Shown one piece after another: positions 22,011 to 33,153 of a stretch of DNA of 64,000 nucleotides. Each line of letters starts with the position of its first letter. Position 1 is the first letter of the stretch. Origin of the DNA: Trichaptum fuscoviolaceum (Eukaryota > Basidiomycota > Agaricomycetes > Hymenochaetales > Trichaptaceae); the NCBI GenBank assembly GCA_910574455.1, contig CAJSYZ010000002.1, forward strand, positions 645,671 to 709,670, given 5' to 3'. A program made the translations under genes and the position numbers. A model generated the notes under the pieces. It had not been told where the DNA came from and searched no databases. It saw only the letters and a list, made by a program, of their open reading frames with translations.

Positions 22011-23041
22011 CCTCTTTTCCTCGACCATCTCCAGCTCAACAATAAGCGGCCACAGGACTTGCACTGAGCAGTCAGGGGACGAGTCTCTATCCCTACCGTC
22101 TACACTCACCTCAGGGATCCCTGCTCAATCGACATCTAAGCCTAAGTTCGCCTGGCCTGAGTGGCGAAAGAGCCCAAAAACATGGGAAGGATGCTGAACA
22201 GCTACGCTCTCTCAACACATACAACAGTGAGGAGAGAAAAGGTTGCGAAGTTGCGCGGTCGGATTCGTATATACGGGGCTATGTATCACCGGGCAGTTTG
22301 ATGCGTCCCAATATTCCGCTTGCATGCACAAAGTCCACCAGACGTCGACAAAGCGACTCACAACTCAATTTGCAAATGCAGCGAAGGGAATGATTATAAC
22401 TGCATTTTCGACATCATCCAAGTTGTCGTGTCCCCATTCCTTGCCAAACACCTCTGCCCCGCCACCATTGCCGCCTAAATGGAGAACGCTCGGTTTCAAT
22501 GTGCAGTATGAGTTGATCGTCGGCCGACAGCGCGATTCCCTCAGCTCCGAGGACGAGAAACGCGCCTTCATGCAAATTACTCCTTCCGAAGCGGGTTGGG
22601 ATGCATTCAAGTTCAAGTTGGCCCATTTCCTATTTTGGCACGGTTCTAGTTCAAGTTTCGGGTTGAGTACAGGGATGACTGGTTGTATGGTGAGTTACTC
22701 GTGGCTTTCTTCGAAATCCTTCTAGAGCTGATGGAGCAGCTTCTTGTGCAGTGGGTTGTATCCTCCCGACTTCTTTGGAGTTAACATGACTCATTTTCTT
22801 GTTCGTTTGTGCTTAAAATGAAAAGAAGCCTTATAATCAAGTCATCCGGAAGAAATCATTTGTTATCTCCTATCAGTTCAACTTGCGGTTTATCCAAGTC
22901 ATAGTACAAAGCACTAATAGCTCCCTCTCTCTTTCTAGAAGAATGGGAAATCAGAAAACTGACTTCAACTACTTTGTATAAGTGTGAAGTGGGAGCGGGT
23001 ATCGTCCCCAAGATCATCATCCAGCCATTCCACCGTGAATC
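22011..23041. other. Gene-free or unassigned stretch upstream of the exonuclease gene
   Basis: A 160-codon open frame at 22243-22725 (plus) shows no recognisable domain and no clear splice sites, so I do not call it. The last 100-300 bp should contain the promoter of the gene at 23042; no clear TATA box is seen. Confidence 0.3.
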
Positions 23042-24083
23042 ATGTTCTCAAATCTTCGTACTATCCTTCTCATCCTCCTCTCCCTTGATTACGCACGCCT
23101 GCACCTCCGCACCGTCCTCCGCTTTCAGCTCGTTCAACGCTGGACAGCAAGGGCTCAAACGAAGGTACTTGTTTCATTCATATCAAGATCTGTACACTGA
23201 CTTGTTGCTAGATACACAAGAAACTGCAAACGTTTCTTGATTTCCTCGGGGTACCACCAACACCTCTCTCCGAATTAGATGAATATAGGCCCCATAATAT
23301 AGTTCCGATACAGTGTTGCACGGGCTTGGATGTGGACAACGCAATGACTGCAATATATGCATCTTTGCCACAGGTACCAGCTAGGAGATTTGTCTCGATC
23401 GACATCGAGTGGGCAAGTGGCGGAAAAGGGTCCAATCATCGCGTAGACCTCATCCAACTCGCAGTTCAAAACCAGGTTTATCTGGTCAGGACGCATACTC
23501 TTACTGACCTTCCTCCTACGTTGGCGCAACTCCTTGGGGATGGTACAGTCATGAAAGTTTCAGCTGGAATCAACGGTATGAATAACTTATCTTTTCTCCT
23601 GCGAGGTGGCCAACCAGAAGAAATGGCAGGTGACGCAGTGCGTATAAAGCGCAAGTTTTGCACCTCTGTGCGCTCCTGTGTCGATCTGACAGATTGGGCG
23701 CGCGTTGTCTACCCGGAAGTCTGGCCCAAAAACCCGACCTGGTCCCAACTGCTCTTAAACCCTCGTCTCTGGTTCCAGCATCCGACTCCGACTGTCAAGC
23801 TCGAAAAAATAGTGGGAGAAGTATTGAGGCTGAACGTCAAGAAGAGTAGTGAGGTCACGATGAGTGACTGGGCAGCTAACGAGCTATCAGCGGCACAAAT
23901 ACAATGTAAGTTATCATTTTGTTGCTCAAGATCAACCATCTTCAAGTTCTCACTTGCATGATCTGCTGTACTGGAATACTAGATGCTGCCATTGATGTTC
24001 ACAGCACGTTTGCTGTAGCTTTGGCCCTGAGCCAAAGCCACCCACCCTTACCGGATAAGTACATCAAGAACTTCGAGGCTTGA
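23042..24083 (+). CDS. 3'-5' exonuclease domain protein (DnaQ/RNase D-WRN type)
   Basis: Three exons, 23042-23164, 23212-23905 and 23983-24083, give 305 residues with no stop. Introns are 47 and 77 bp with GTACTT/CTAG and GTAAGT/CTAG sites. The fold is the DEDD exonuclease: motif I IDIEWA (Asp and Glu metal ligands), motif II around VSAGINGMNNLSFLL, and motif III YAAIDVHSTFAVA, where the Tyr and Asp mark the DEDDy class. Between them LTDWARVVYPE and VTMSDWAANELSAAQIQYAA fit RNase D/WRN-exonuclease-like proteins. The motif II Asp expected in the family is an Asn here (GMNNL), which may weaken activity. A hydrophobic N-terminus (LRTILLILLSL) may be a membrane or targeting segment. It degrades DNA or RNA from 3' ends; the substrate is unknown. 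Confidence 0.85.
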
Positions 24084-24560
24084 TCTAGTAGGCTGAGGCC
24101 CACCAGTAGCAGGTTTGACCAAATGTGCTTGAGTTATCGAGTAAATTGTTGTGCACATGCTCTTGTCTTTCAAAGTTGCCAGGAGATTCATGATTAAAAT
24201 TTATTATTGAATTGCTTTTTTTTCCCGAATGATCACCGTAGTCTGAGGTATCAAAGTGGTTTGGAAGATGTCGCCAATGGTGTCTGTCTGCTGTGAGCAA
24301 CCCAATGGATTAAATAGTTTTCAACACCACTATTAGTGCTTTTTCAAGACACTTCAAAGTTTTCAAGACAATTCAATATAACGCCCGGACGGGCCAGCTT
24401 TTTGCTGGCGATACCCGAACACCTCTGGGCGTTAAGTAATCACAAGCTACATATTTTACCCAAGCGGTGCAGCAACTATTTTTCCTCCAATAGTAGTACT
24501 ATGTCAGTGGCAGATTTGTCTGCTCTGATGCATTATATTATTTTATTATATAGTCCAGTG
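24084..24560. other. Gene-free stretch with a small nested hairpin
   Basis: No gene. TAACGCCC (24379-24386) pairs with GGGCGTTA (24427-24434), and inside it GCCAGC pairs with GCTGGC around a TTTTT loop (about 24394-24410). Near 24490 there is a short AGTAGTACTATGTCAGTGGC stretch like the Plavaka-element words. Confidence 0.5.
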
Positions 24561-27409
24561 TCAGAGCCAGCTTGTCCCCGTCAGGCTTCGCAATAACCTT
24601 CCGTACTCGCATTCCGCGCGCGCAAAGTAGTCCTCGCCTTCGGATACATCAGAGCTTGCTGAACCACGCCTTTCTAATTTCAAAGTGCGAGGAGGGAGCA
24701 GATGCTGCTCCAGAGGCACGAGTGTCGAATGGCTCCAAGCTCCAGGAGATCCAGTGATCGAGTTGTGTGGGCTGTCGTATGTGCTTCGGGTATCCCAGTT
24801 GGGTTGCGTCGGTTCTTCCCGATGTTCAGCTTCACCATCAGAAGGTCTCCATGCTAAAGAGCCAGCGATCTGACGACTAGTAAAGTTAATGCTACGCTTG
24901 TGGAAGTCTCCCATGCGCTGACGCCATTCAACAACCGGGAAACGCTGAACAGCCGAACGAGCACGCAAGATAGCATGTTCTTCTTCCGTAGACTTAAGCG
25001 CCATTTTTATTGTTTTCGTAAGCTGGGACAACATGTGTGCTGTTGAACTCGATTCGACAGGGAACCACTGTGTTCAAAGTCAGATTGCAAAACATTAGAA
25101 AAAACGAATGCAAACTTACCCAACCAGGCATGAGACCGAGACCACCGTATGGAGGCGAAGTAGTGAACTCTGGCTTTGAGTACACTCGGTTCGGGTACAT
25201 CTCCATGAGACGAGCAAGCTTCTCCGCAGCGAAACGTCCATACAAGTCAATGACAGGCCCGACACAATTCAACTGAATCGAAGGGTGTTTTTCCAGTCTG
25301 GCATTAATAAATGAGCAAACATTCATTTACTTAGCAAAATAGGATTAAGAAATAACTTACAGCGAAGGCATCATGTCTGCAATAAGATCTACACCCTTTT
25401 GCTTCAACCAACAACCAATGAACACGAATAGATCTGCCTAAGGATCCTGTGCAATACCAGCCCACTCCTGAGCCTGCTGCTTGAACTCCGTACATTTCGC
25501 CTCTGCTTCCTCATCAATCTGAATGTCCTTGATTTGAACAGGCTGTTCGTCCAAAGCAGCAATAACCGTTGGGTCCGGATTCGGGAGCGAGTCGACATGC
25601 TTGAGTGTCCAAAGCGCCGGGTAACGCGCCCACGACCGTTTACCATACTGTCAGAGACACCAGCGACACCGATCGATTTCTGGTGCACATTGATGAAGGA
25701 TGCTGCGGCGTGGAGCAAGTTGAACGTGTTTCCGAACTGAACAAACGTGCTCCTTGCTGATATTGAACACCGAGCACACTTCCTTCATCTCCTCCTTCGT
25801 GCGGAGTGGCCACAACCCCTGGAGCTCCGCATTGTGGAGGACAGACAGATGGGGAGGACCTTCGGGAGCAGATAGATAGGTGCGAGCGCACTGTGGTAGT
25901 CATTAATGTGGTAGATATCAATCTGCGGGTAGCACCTAACGGTTGCTGCGATAGCCTGGTTCCATGTCGAGTAGAAGATAGCTGAGCTGATATCGTCATG
26001 CGCGCATGATACGGGTCCGCCTTTGTTTGTGCGCGGAAGACAGGCAAGTCGAGGACGATGTACGTGATGTTGTCGAGGACATGCGTCTCAACCTCGATAA
26101 GGTACGGGTCGCCGAAGATAATGACTTCGATAGGTTCTGCAGGTTTGCCAGCAGGGTACTCAATGTCTTTAACCTTTGGTACAACCTAAATCAGGTCGAT
26201 ATCCGACATTGCCTTGCCCATCAAATCACACCAAGACCACCGATCTTGACCTTCAACTTCCAATATGATCTTGTACTCCAAAGTCGCAATGAGCATGGTC
26301 CTCCGCTTATTCTTGTCTTCCGGCCAGCCAATGATGTCGCCTGTATGCGCGTGTCCATGGCTCGAGTGTTTCTCCGACATCGGCGCCACATGCAGGTCTT
26401 GCGCAGACTTCGAGCCCAGCGAGCCAATGATGGGGAAATTGTGCGAATGATCCGGCTTCTTTTCCGTGAGACCCCACTGGTTGTACTTGATCCCGTAGAA
26501 GCTCCACATGAAGATCGCCACTGCCAATGTACCAGTGACAACCGGGATCGACAGGAGCAGCGCGTACATGATAGCGCCCACAGTGCTCTCCCCACACGGC
26601 TCGAGGCTCCACCGCATTGTCGCGTCATCTACGACCAGCGTACAACGCGAGATGCGGGTGCGGCGGAGCACTGACGTTCAAGTAGTTGGGCGCAGCCAAG
26701 TTGGGCGGGAGGCGGTCATGACGCCGTTGCCGTCTGTGTCACCGTAGAAGTAGTCATCGAAGCCAAAAACGTTGAGCTGTAGGTACGTCGGCCATGTACT
26801 CATAATTTCGAGCTCCCAGCGTCCGTCGGCGGTATTGTCCATCTGGAAGCTCACTCCTCTGTGGAAACCCCAGGTATTGAACGGACCACGAGCAAGGAAC
26901 TGAGGAACACGGCACTGATGAGCATAGTTCCTGTCCGCATGTACAACAGTATAGGATGATGCAGCAATAGCAGACCAGCCTATTGCAAAATTGATTAGCA
27001 GATCACAGCACATATAAGAGTAAGAGCACTTACATTGCACAATAATATGCTCGCCCGCCCACCAATTCTCATCATTGTCAAACAAGCTTTTATCTATGCT
27101 CGTCACATCCTCATACGCCGTCCATGTCGTCCAGTTTTGACCATAATTCCACAAGAACCTGAACATATCTGCGCCCAGCGCCTGGTGCGTGAACGTGTAC
27201 TTCCCAGAACCCGAGTCCAAGCCAAACGCATCGTTGTCGTAGTCCGCAGAGGGGAAGATCATAGGATTGCGCGCGGAGCCCTTGCGCACAAGGAGATGGT
27301 CGCGTGCATTCGTGAACGAAGTGCCGTCCTGCGAAGGCGGGTTGTTCACAATGATGTCGATGATTCCGTCCGACGCGTTAGGAATCTCCGCACGCAAGGC
27401 AGTCCACAA
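24561..27409 (-). pseudogene. ags1: Alpha-1,3-glucan synthase pseudogene (truncated at both ends)
   Basis: Minus-strand pieces match the middle of fungal alpha-1,3-glucan synthases, wall polymer enzymes of the plasma membrane. They are NASDGIIDIIVNNPPSQDGT, GLDSGSGKYTFTHQALGADM, NVFGFDDYFYGDTDGNGV, ALLLSIPVVTGTLAVAIFMW and SFYGIKYNQWG (the central membrane span), and GT5-type synthase pieces [20 protein letters not shown] and RSAVQRFPVVEWRQRM. The N-terminal amylase-like domain and the C-terminal multi-span domain are absent. The frame breaks near 26675, 26186, 25990, 25720 and 25440. In the synthase domain [17 protein letters not shown] joins two blocks normally about 30 residues apart, deleting the E-x7-E catalytic segment. 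It cannot be functional. Confidence 0.88.
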
Positions 27410-28147
27410 GCCCAGTTTGATTTCCGTCTAATTTGAACATGGATGGTGGAGGAAGAGGCAATTGGCATTGCCGCACTTCAAGTTTTCTCAACTGGTTTCC
27501 TAATTTAGATGTAACAAAAATCGTAAAAATTTTCCAAGTCCCATGTTACTTGAGCACTGAAATCCTGACTTGCATTCTGATGTACTGAGAGATGGCTTGC
27601 ATCCTGAAACACTCTTTATTTCAGTGAGTTAAGGCAATCAGTGTATTTTCAGACGAAGTAGCGACCCTTCAGACAGGTGCCAGCCAAATCAGGACGCGTC
27701 AGTCGCCGTAAGCAGAAAGTAGTTTCCCTGATGTGCTTATGCTCCAGATATAGTCAGGTTATGAGAATTAACCATTTCCTCGCTCGCAGCCATTTCTACT
27801 CCATGGCCGATCTACCTTTCCTCTCTGCCATACGGGACAAATCAGAGCACAAATCACAATTGGTTGTCCACTACCTGAGCTTAGACCACCGAGTGCGCAG
27901 ATAAAGGATGACTTATACGTATTCTAAAGAAAATTTTCGAGCGGTATGCCTCCAACTGAAATTGGTGGTCTCCAGAGTACCGGTGTTAGGCTACCTCGCA
28001 AGACTCGGAGCTCTGTTAGAGGCTAGACCCTTCCTAATATGGGAGGATTAAGGGTCAACCAAACTTTACAGAGACCCTGAGGCTTTAGCCAATCCGAACC
28101 GTGGGAGGGTTTGGGTAGGAGATAGGATTTATCCGAGTTAGCCGCAA
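27410..28147. other. Gene-free stretch left of the solo LTR
   Basis: No gene is recognised. The last five bases, CGCAA (28143-28147), are the target duplication of the LTR. Confidence 0.4.
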
Positions 28148-28964
28148 TGTCACGACGTGACATAACCCTTTCCCCTTCGGGGCGCATCCCGGGGATTTTC
28201 CCAAATCCCGCTTGGGATATCTTGCCCTCGGGAAATATCCCGGGGCATTCCCTTCGGGATTTATCCCGGGGTCCATTCCCTTCGGGTTCTCTCCCTTTCG
28301 GGATTTATCCCGGGGTTCTACCCTATGGACTTTCCCGAAGTCCCTTCTCCCTCTTCCTCATGTCTCCCTCATGTTCCCTCACCTGTTTCCCTCATTCCTC
28401 CTTCATTACTCCGATTTACCAATGCCCCTACACATGTCCTGTCACTCCTTTGTTATTCCTTTCCAATTCCTGTCTTAGTCTTACATGTGTGAGGCCTCAT
28501 TGCCTACCGCATTGCCCGCATCCCCGATTTTCCCACGCTTCCGGAATCCCGGTATCTCTGTCCTTTCTCTATATAAACCCATAGCATTTGTACATAGATA
28601 CCTTGACTCGAATATAAAGTCTTTGGGCCTAGCTAGTGGCCAGGCTTTCGAGATCCACCATGCCTTCGTCTTGTCTCCAAATCTAGCTTGCTTGTTGTCT
28701 AGTGCTCTAGACTATCTTTTGTGTTTGACCCGGACGTCTCGAGCCTTGCGCGGGAGCACCCCGAAGTCCCCTCGTCGTCGGTCACCTTTGTCGGATGCCG
28801 GAAGCCCCGGATCCTGGTTATACTCGCCTCTCGTCTCTCATCTCTGTTCTCTTTGCTTCACTCTTAGATTCGATCTCGCAGGACATCATGTCTTGATAGG
28901 CATGATCTCATTTGTTTATGATAGACAAGACACCACAAGGCATGCATCGGGTCCAAGCCTGACA
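28148..28964. mobile_element. Solo LTR, 817 bp, 5-bp target duplication CGCAA
   Basis: The stretch begins TGTCACGACGTGACA, itself a palindrome, and ends CCTGACA, so it has TGTCA..TGACA ends. CGCAA flanks it at 28143-28147 and 28965-28969. Inside are tandem CCTTCGGGATTTATCCCGGG-like units (about 28170-28330), a TATA box (CTATATAAACCC, about 28568) and an AATATAAAG signal. No gag or pol sequence lies beside it, so internal recombination has removed the body. TGTCACGACGTGACA-type starts are familiar from fungal LTR retrotransposons. Gypsy versus copia cannot be told from the LTR. The TATA box implies plus-strand transcription. Confidence 0.88.
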
Positions 28965-28969
28965 CGCAA

Positions 28970-29540
28970 CTGCTTCCGAAAGTAATTCTGGTTCGGAAAG
29001 CCCCTCAAGTTGGTTGACACAATCCGAGTTGTTCCAACACAAGAGTATCATACCTCTTCCATCAAATTCGAACGCATAAGCCTTTTGAATCGCGCTTCGG
29101 TATCTAAGCATGACATGTTCCAGGACGATATATATCAGACCTCTTTTCGGCTTCCTTGTTGTTCTGTGCAATCTTCATCTGAAGAAGTCTCTCGGTTACC
29201 TAGCGTCCTCCCTGAAGGACCCTCATCACATCCAAAAGATAGGTGCATACATATGATGGATCTTGCATTTGCCAATGATTTATCGAAGCCTCTGGCTTTG
29301 ACCAGTATGGCCAGATGACCGAAATCGGCCATCACATCTACTTTTCTAGTGATTAATGCAGACACGTTCTGGCAGTGAATGCATTTCTTCGAGAGGGATG
29401 ACTGATCATCAGTTATTTGGATGTCTTCATTTTGATTCTGCATCCGGTATATCGAAATTTACAGAATACCCGGGCGTATACATATATGTGCGCAATACAC
29501 CCTCTTACTCGAATAACGATCCATTCCCTTCTACTAGTAG
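28970..29540. other. Gene-free stretch
   Basis: No gene is recognised on either strand between the LTR and the DUF6533 gene. The promoter of that gene should lie near its right end. Confidence 0.35.
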
Positions 29541-31936
29541 ATGACATCCACATTAGGAAGCCTAGAGAATGAGATTTTTTATAACATCAAAGTCATCGAT
29601 GTCACACGATACACAATCCGTGAGTACTATAGTCCTCAAAGGCCGGGTCGGGCCGGGTCAGGGCACCTTTTGGCTGACCCCCGACCCGGCCGGGTCAGCA
29701 TTTTGTGACAAGTGCCCGACCCTGACCCTGACCCTCTTTGACCCTCCGGGTCGGGTCATTGGGGGTCGGGTCGAGGTCAACCAAGGTCGGCCCCGGGTCG
29801 GCCCTATTACATCTAGTAGATATAATTATCATTGTATTTAGATGATTTTTGAGTACTGTAACAATGAAATATCTGTATATGTCAATAATACTTTATTAGA
29901 TACAGTCTGTGAAGAGATATGAAGCACTGACTATTACTTTCCTTAAGTTCTCACGATGCTTAGAAGACTTATGTGACCTTTGTGACCGGTATATTACCGT
30001 TATAAGGCGGTTTTGAGTAAGTAAGAGCTGATATTATTACAGAATTCAACTTATTTGCCCTAACTGTCCTAAACTTAGTTAAAATTCTTCTGTTAACTAC
30101 CAGAATAGGTAGTACTCAGGGTCGGGGGTCGGGTCGGGTCGACCCGGGTCACAGAGGGTCAGGTAAATCTCAACATTGCCTGACCCCCGACCCGGCCCCG
30201 CCTCGACCTTCCGTGACCCGGCCCTTTATTAACCCGACCCCAAGGGCCGGGTCAAGGCCGACCCCGGGCCAATGGGGGTCGGCCCGACCCATTGAGGACT
30301 ATAGTGAGTACTCTTTTCAACCAAATTCAACTACAATATCTTACTGTGCTATCCAGTGTCATCGTCGACTATCATATTCTTTGATTATTGTATGCCCACC
30401 ATCCATATTTTAAGCTTACTATTTATTGAAGCAAAGCAGTTCTTACGTTCGACAGAGAAATCGAGCTTATGTGGGCGAGTTCAATCTCTACTCATACCTC
30501 ATGCCGTTGCACACAATTACAGTATAGTACCACTTTGATTTGATACAGAAAGCCCCGGTGGGAATAGGGAGATCCTTGTTCTTCATGGTAGGCAAAAAAT
30601 TGTACCCGTCGAATATGTTATCAACTCACAAGTACTTCTCCGCAGATGCGATACTCTAGCATCACAGTCATGTTGTAAGAACTGCAGATCATTACTCCAT
30701 ACCTACTGTTAAATCAATCCATTTTATGAAGAATTATCATCACTTGTAGGTTGACCTACACAACTGCGGCAAACCTTCGATCATTTGACATGAAATATCC
30801 AGTGGTGTATTTACCAGGCCTCTCGGACGAAGTCGGAGTTCCTTACAAAAAGTAGAGCTATGGAGCTGACGAAGCTTTACTACAGATGTCAGTCTTTGAC
30901 TAATGCTTTACGTTCCTTTGTCATTTAATTTCCGTATGTCCTTTGTTTGAGCTCAGTTGTAAGCATGAATTGATTTCAATCATCTTAGTACTTAACTGAT
31001 CGGCTACAACAAATTCAGGTTTAGCTTGGATACGCTTTCAGTGGGTTGCTGGAGTCGTAATCGCACTTCTCTCCGAAAGTATGTAATTTACGTTCTACAC
31101 AAATGCTTGCCTCACTAACCAACCGAGAAAAATTAGTGACACTCCAACTGAGGGTATACGCCCTATACAACCGGAATCGGTTCATAGGGCTACTTCTCGC
31201 TGGCACTTGCACTATCTGTTTTGCGGCCATGGTTGGAATCACTGCCAAGGTTCTGACAGATGTAGATGGTTCGTCTTCCAGAAGCTTCATGACGATATAA
31301 CGCTAAATTATCAACGTGTTTGTCACGTTTCAAGCTCTATCAAAGCCCTTTTCCCCAAATCTTTCGATTAAATTTTGTATTCCATTAAACCTTCCCAGGG
31401 TTTATACATCAATCTGGATCCCCCTTCTTTCACATGAGATTTTCATTTTAGCTCTCGCCCTGTACAAGGGCGTACTATCTTTTCGAGAGAGCCGCCAACA
31501 GAGGTCGACGAATAGGATTACTATGTTTCTTGTCGTTGATTCGGTATTTTTCTTTGTGATGTAAGTTCATTCGCGCATTCATCGCATCCGAGAGTAATTA
31601 TTCATATTTCTCATATCTATTAGAAGCTTCTCATTATTCCTTGCCAGTGAATTAATTTGGCTAATTCGAGGTGTAAGCCCTACTCATCTTGCTCAGTTCT
31701 CAACTGGAAATTATTATCCTTTTTTACGCTAGGAAACCTTCATTGAGATTCCATATGGCTTTGCTGTGGCCTTGGGATCCGTAATGAGTCAAAGACTCTT
31801 ACTGAATGTACGCGAGAGGTACAGCAATAACCCGGCGCGAGCGATAGCAATCGGAGGAGTCGCACGGGCTATGACCGACTGGAGCGTGATGAAAGATGAG
31901 GATATCATGCTAACCACACTGAGAAGAGCTCGGTGA
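29541..31936 (+). CDS. DUF6533-type seven-helix membrane protein, intron 1 carries a MITE
   Basis: Exon 1 (29541-29619) begins MTSTLGSLENEIFYN and reads VIDVTRYTI. Exon 2 (30357-30389) and exon 3 (from 30440) continue SSSTIIFFDYF and LTFDREIELMW: together these are the DUF6533 signature (TRY..S..T...DY.LTFDREIELMW). The next exons give VGIGRSLFFM and RYSSITVML. After an unclear stretch the second half reads AWIRFQWVAGVVIALLSE, LQLRVYALYNRNRFIGLLL, EIFILALALYKGVLSFRESR and, in the last exon (31733-31936), IEIPYGFAVALGSVMSQRLL. The middle exons (about 30650-31020) could not be joined with certainty, so integrity is unproven. The family is large in Agaricomycetes; members look receptor-like but have no known ligand. 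Confidence 0.75.
29628..30303. mobile_element. hAT-like MITE, 676 bp, 8-bp target duplication GTGAGTAC
   Basis: Ends are inverted repeats TATAGTCCTCAA ... TTGAGGACTATA, followed inward by long GGGTCGGGCC-type repeats in both orientations (about 29640-29810 and 30118-30290). GTGAGTAC stands at 29620-29627 and again at 30304-30311. Eight-bp duplications with C/G-rich GGGTCGGGC subterminal repeats are typical of non-autonomous hAT elements. No coding sequence is seen. The duplicated target is itself a splice donor. Confidence 0.9.
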
Positions 31937-33153
31937 AGCTATCTGGTTCTGTAATAAACATATGTGGCTTATTTGTCTGCTATCTTTGCAGTCAATTAGC
32001 TTGAATGACATCGTTGTATGACCGTGTCTTGCCAGGCCGTAAACGGCTGACAATGGTTATTGGTGATGAGTTTCCCTGTCGTTTTTGTCTAGGCTGTAAG
32101 CTGTGAAGCTGTGAAGCTGTGAGAAAATAATTAGCACATACTACTTTGAGACTTGTAAGCATGAATTTATGTTCATTCTGCGCTTCGGACTTGAGCTGAT
32201 ATCCTGCATATAATGAAGTGCTCATCACTCTTGTCCTCGTGAAAGCGTTTGTGTACAGTAAGTTCTTAAATTCTTTCCAATCTATCAAGTTAACGGATTT
32301 TATTTCCTCAAGATTCGCATACTCCATCATTGCTCCTCCACATGATGGTCAAAGATGGTGCGCCCTTTGTTTTCATGATAATTAATTTTCCTAACTCCTC
32401 TTCAAGGACTATTCTATTACACATGCGTTCTATGTTAGGTCACAGTCATAGCGCGTTCCTGAGAAAACGCTCTAACTCATCCCGAATGCCATCAGCTACC
32501 TCTATTATAAATCCCATCGTGCTTCTCAATACTGCGGTAAATGACAAACTATTGAAGCTGAAAGCAGGCTGAGACCATGGATGTATACTTGTAGTCAGAG
32601 ATCTGCACGTTTTTCATAATATGCGTGTGATTTCCCCGTGGTTACGCCTATTGCTGTATTGCTAATAGTAGCTTTTATCTCAAAGTACGCAAGACGTCAG
32701 TCATGGTATTCTCTGCCAACGCATGCTATTACGCCATCGCGGGGCATATCAGTCTCTCACGACCGACGGAAGACAAGCTTTGCGTTTACAAGGGTATTCG
32801 ACTTCAACTTCATACGACTCGCGCGATATGATTCCTATGACAGTCCTACACAGTGGCAGCAGGAGATAAAAAATCCAACTGGCTGTAGAAGGCTTCATGC
32901 ACATATGATGGAACATCAATTTAGTAGAGCTCTCTCACCCCTATTCTTCAAGAATGAGATACTTATGTTGTTAGATATACAATGGAACCCAGTTTAGCCT
33001 TTCACAGTAAATCGCATTCCGGGCCACTAAGTATATACGGCCAAAAGATAGTACAATTATTATGTATGACGGCGATTTCTATCCATGACCTATGCTAACG
33101 CTCCCAGTCGATGTATAAGACCACCAGATACTGCTCCACAAACAAGGTTAGTT
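31937..33153 (+). pseudogene. Partial DUF6533-like gene remnant (32208-32590) in otherwise gene-free DNA
   Basis: Around 32208-32260 the plus strand reads EVLITLVLVKAFVY, and after a 55-bp intron (about 32259-32313, GTAAGT..CAAG) SHTPSLLLHMMVKDGAPFVF. This matches the helix 6 / KDG region of DUF6533 proteins (E.L...L.L.K.. and L..LV.DG..F). No N-terminal half is found and the rest decays by about 32590, so I call a fragment. Nothing else is recognised up to 33153. Confidence 0.45.

Noticed and set aside
22243..22725. 160-codon open frame
   Set aside because: No domain, no splice signals, and it sits in debris beside the WD40 fragment.
29010..29443. Open frames on both strands with a FQDDIY motif recalling coronin
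   Set aside because: Only a few residues match; no WD40 or coiled coil follows.
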